Positions 60,601 through 64,000 of a stretch of DNA of 64,000 nucleotides are shown here, piece by piece. Below the pieces are notes generated by a model, which was given only the letters and a program-made list of their open reading frames with translations, had not been told where the DNA came from and did not search any database. The position numbers and the translations under genes are program-made. Where the stretch lies: positions 1,798,001-1,862,000 of the forward strand of contig LR746272.1 of NCBI GenBank assembly GCA_902729315.2. Direction: 5' to 3'. The stretch is from Spirodela intermedia (lineage: Eukaryota > Streptophyta > Magnoliopsida > Alismatales > Araceae). The number at the start of each line of letters is the position of its first letter. The stretch's first letter is position 1.

Positions 60601-63526
60601 AGATCCCCGGCAGCATTTCGCGTCGGCGGAGTCTGATCAAGGAGCACACAAGAACAGTTCTTCCCTTTAAAATTGAGACAGAAAGAAGAACGGATATAAC
60701 TTAGGAGGGGTCGGTTACTGGAATCCGAAGATCACAGAGGAAAGACGGAGAAGGTTCCAGGCTATGGAAGTGTCTGGCGGAGGGGCCCCGAGTCCGGCCA
60801 GCGTCGCAGTGGTCAATGCGGGGAACTCGCGGGAACCTGCCACCATGGCAAAGAAGGTGTCAAACCGGTGGCGGAGGGCAGGCGGGCCATTACTGACGCC
60901 TGTCACTTGAGACGTCCTCCATCGGGCACCGTCTTGTCCCTTGTAATTTATGGGGGCCATCCACGATTGGGAAGCCGGTCAACTCGTAGAAACGGTCCGC
61001 CGGTGGCACCGGCGACGAGCCTAGGGCCAGAAAGGGTTTGCCTCCGGGGCAGGGCTCCGCCATTGTTCCTTTCACCCTTTGACATTCGATGGCGGCGACG
61101 ATAAATTTGAAGTTATGTATGTTGCCGGACTCTTTGAACCCTCTGTCGTCCAATCCTGGGATGAGGATATGGCGGCGGGGGGGACAAGGCGGCGATGTTG
61201 AGACCCGTTGACTGGAACAGCGGTGGTGGGAACCATGAGAGGCGGATAGGATTGCAGGTAATCTTCTAAGGTGTGTTCCCGGGGACGGTTGCCGGTCGCT
61301 GTTAGCGCCGACATGACCCTTGTGGTGGGAGAAGGCTCGGGAACACTGTCCTTGTTCTAGATGCCGGGACATGCAGCTGCAGATCGAGGTAAGAATACAG
61401 TGAATCAATTTATTTGCTCGCAATCTTGTAAAGTTACAGAGAGAGAGAGATAGAGATGGAGGGAGGGAGGGAGGGAGGGAGGGAGGGAGGGAGGGAGAGA
61501 GACAGAGAGAGAGGGAGAGAGAGAGGGAGAGAGAGAGGCCATTTTCCGCATTAGGAACACGTATTAGATATTGCATTGTTAAAAAATGGTGAGCTGCTTC
61601 ATTGCATGGATGGCAACATATCAAATTTAGCAGATTCTGATGGAGTCATCCGACTAGCTATTTATGTGGTTTCGAATATGCTGGAAAGCCAACCCACGCG
61701 GTTTCTTAACTTATCATGTAAATACATCGAAGACAATTGACATGGAAAAGCTAACTCGGGCGGTTTCGAATATGCTTGATTTATATCGCAATATCTGTAA
61801 GGTTAAAACCGGATAAACGAAGATAAACGATGAAACAATATTTCTGACTAATTTTCGTTGGAACATTAGAACATGAACCTTAAATCTATTGAAAACCAGG
61901 GAACTTTTTTGTATAAAAAAGCACGTGATTTTTAATTCTATACTGTTTTGACATCTCCTTTATTTCCCGCCGTCGGTTTAAATTCTGTCTTGCCGCCAAC
62001 ATGTATACATTGTTCGGCTTAGAACCGTTACCATAATCTATGATGCAACATTAAATAATATGACCATCAGACCGACCATAAGTAGTATAGAGAATGTTGA
62101 ACCCATTTGCGTCAACTAAAGACGACTCGTAAGTTAATTAGGATAATATTCTTGTAATTTTCTAGATTTGTATGGATTTAAATACCTTCTTAAGGACGTT
62201 CAAATCGTAAAATTATCCCCTATTTGAAGCTTTTCTGAATTGATATATTTTTCTCATTACCCGGGCCTTTATTCTGTCCCACAAACATATTAATTATCAC
62301 GTTCTCCCTCTTCAGCTACCTACTCGAGGGAGTTCTTGAAAGACGCCCAGGATCTCGGAGCACTTTCTCTCTCCACCGCCGCAAGAACACGCACATGCAG
62401 TGACTCGTGCATGGCTGACTCTCTGAGTTCTCCTTCCCACTTGGGCTCCCCTAAGGCTGATTCTTCCACTTCACTGTCTTCCAGAGTCTCCTCAGAGGTT
62501 CAAGAGGCCCCATGGAAGGAGCAGCGCCCTTGGAGATAATCGAGTCCGATAGTCAACAAGAAGAAACGACGTAACAGGAGAGTTATCTTCAAACAGCCAT
62601 TATTCCTCGGTCAAAGACGAAAGACGGACGTCAGCCTGCAGTACAGTAAAATATTTCCGGTAGTTGGGAAGTTGCACCGGGTTTTTGACCACCGGGGGCA
62701 TCTAATCCCGTTGGATGGGCTGAATCGTCTACGAGCAATCTCATAGCCCATTGCTCACATCAAGGCGGTTCGAGAAATCAACCCCGTGATTCATTGAATC
62801 GTAACAGTTGGAACATCCCCGCCAACCTCAGGACCCATCGCCGCTGCCGCCGCCGCCGTCGCCGCCATATCGGACGACTGTCCGTCCATCTGAGGCCTGC
62901 GCCTATCCGCTCATCAAAAATTTGGTGACCACCCCCAGCGTCTTCACCTTCTTCCCGGTGGCGGTACCAACATTTAATAAAAACCCTACGGCGTCGTCAC
63001 GCTCCGGCGTTTTTTTCCTAACCGTCCTCAGCTCCATATTTCTACGCCACCTTCTGGATGTTGACGATATCGGGAGTCCCGCGGAGCAATCCTCCACCGG
63101 GTAACGTGGACGGCCTGGGGGTCGAAGGGGGCCGACACGACGGGTGGGGCAGCGGCGATTAAGATTAGCCGCGGAGTACAGAGGGGTTTTGAGAGGAACG
63201 GGGGGGAAATGAGGGACAGCTATGCCGGCGGTGGGGGAGGGTCAATGGCCCCCACACCTCATTTAAGCCGCTCATCTGCCCCCATTCATTGCGCTGCTTA
63301 AGGATCCTCCTTTAAATTCTCGTCCTCCTTCCCGTTCCCCCCCGCAAGATTAGCCTTACGCCTCTCCTTCCTTGTTCCTCCATTGGAGAAGACCGAGAGA
63401 AGGTAGAGGAAGGAGTGTCCCTCGCAGGCGCAGGAGCAGACTCGACTGGTAGCGCGCCATAAGGAGAGATAAGCACAGAAAGGGAGGTTGCCACCCGAAG
63501 CAGGACGAGAGGTGGAAGATAGAAAG
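60601..63526. other. Intergenic DNA with unassigned open frames upstream of KCS
   Basis: Overlapping reverse frames at 60,715-60,960 and 60,890-61,624 are long but match no family I know. Part of the second is translated simple repeat. 61,438-61,540 is a GA/GGGA repeat. 62,800-63,100 encodes Pro-rich frames that look accidental. 63,200-63,526 should hold the KCS promoter and leader. Confidence 0.4.
61438..61540. repeat. (GA)n / (GGGA)n tract
   Basis: About 100 bp of GA repeats with an internal block of roughly eight GGGA units. Confidence 0.95.
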
Positions 63527-64000
63527 ATGCCGTCTGAGGCGCCGCCAGCGTTACTGAGCTCTGTGAAGCTAAAGTATGTGAAGTTGGGTTACCAGTACCT
63601 GGTAAACCACTTCCTGACGCTCGTCCTGGTGCCTCTGATCGCGGGGGTGGCGCTGGAGATAGCGCGGCGGGGCCCGGAGGAGCTCCTCTCCCTCTGGCAG
63701 TCTCTTCAGCTGGATCTGATCCACATTCTCTGCTCGGTCTTCGCCCTGGTGCTGGTGGCCACGGTCTACTTCATGTCGCGGCCACGCCCCATCTACCTGG
63801 TGGACTACGCCCTCTTCAAACCCCCATTCACCTGCCGGGTTCCCTACGCCACCTTCATGGAGCACATCCGCCTCATCGGCAACCTCGATGCCAAGGGCGT
63901 TGATTTCCAGATGAGGATACTCGAGAGATCCGGTCTCGGAGAGGAGACCTGCCTGCCGCCGGCCAATCACTACATCCCCCCAACCCCGACCATGGAGGCC
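63527..64000 (+). CDS. 3-ketoacyl-CoA synthase (KCS), 5' part, runs off the right edge
   Basis: Condensing enzyme of the ER fatty-acid elongase, making very-long-chain fatty acids for waxes, suberin and lipids. The window holds the first 158 codons from ATG 63,527 (MPSEAPPALLSSVKLKYVKL) with no intron or stop. Two hydrophobic segments (about 28-45 and 64-83) match the N-terminal membrane anchors of the family. They are followed by YFMSRPRPIYLVDYALFKPP, the start of the FAE1/CUT1 domain, and ILERSGLGEETCLPPA, a strong KCS signature. The catalytic Cys-His-Asn residues lie beyond the edge. VKLKYVKLGYQYL resembles the KCS4/KCS11/KCS17 branch. Most KCS genes have one or no intron. Confidence 0.95.
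   Translation, partial: MPSEAPPALLSSVKLKYVKLGYQYLVNHFLTLVLVPLIAGVALEIARRGPEELLSLWQSLQLDLIHILCSVFALVLVATVYFMSRPRPIYLVDYALFKPPFTCRVPYATFMEHIRLIGNLDAKGVDFQMRILERSGLGEETCLPPANHYIPPTPTMEA

Noticed and set aside
63569-63970. 133-codon minus-strand frame
   Set aside because: Antisense of the KCS coding sequence, which runs open on the plus strand to the window edge.

Overview
The window is nuclear DNA of a flowering plant. It has intron-rich genes with GT-AG (twice GC-AG) introns, plant-specific families (plant U-box ARM ligase, 3-ketoacyl-CoA synthase, DUF4228, AT-hook HMGA, plastid SHMT), decayed Ty1-copia and Ty3-gypsy retrotransposons, and many (GA)n/(CT)n microsatellites near transcription starts. 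The very GC-rich U-box and KCS exons beside an AT-rich intergenic desert would fit a monocot or an early-diverging angiosperm. That placement is an inference and is weak.

Layout: (1) 1,047-22,213 (+) holds 34 exons of a large fusion enzyme whose 5' exons lie off the left edge. It carries the end of one beta-hydroxyacid dehydrogenase module, a complete second one, a four-carbon-acid-sugar kinase (DUF1537/OtnK type) and a class II aldolase. Intron 20 carries a 4.1-kb Ty1-copia element in antisense, with LTRs, PBS, PPT and an internal gag fold-back. (2) 23,113-25,466 (-) is ribosomal protein eL19, with a telo-box/TATA start and a dense site-II (TGGGCC) promoter. (3) 26,454-27,514 (-) is HMGA, with a GH1 domain and four AT-hooks. 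(4) 28.7-39.5 kb is an AT-rich gene desert holding a stop-riddled Ty3-gypsy relic, a 192-bp tandem duplication and a 48-bp minisatellite. (5) 39,864-43,715 (+) is a plastid-type serine hydroxymethyltransferase of 11 exons and 529 aa. (6) 44,109-46,665 (-) is homocysteine S-methyltransferase of 7 exons and 328 aa, convergent with SHMT. (7) 50,356-51,003 (-) is a DUF4228/PADRE protein with an N-myristoylation-type start. (8) 53,161-56,941 (-) is a U-box ARM-repeat E3 ligase of 4 exons and 702 aa, with ACGTGGC boxes upstream. (9) 63,527 to the right edge (+) is the first 158 codons of a 3-ketoacyl-CoA synthase.

Exon models were built by hand from splice sites and family similarity. In every complete model the summed exon length is divisible by three. 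SHMT (one-carbon supply) and HMT (methyl transfer to homocysteine) are metabolically related neighbours. The other genes are unrelated housekeeping or regulatory genes. The most distinctive items are the four-module C4-acid-sugar fusion protein, the 79-bp duplication that doubles one of its splice acceptors, and the copia element with an inverted gag copy joined to a truncated integrase.
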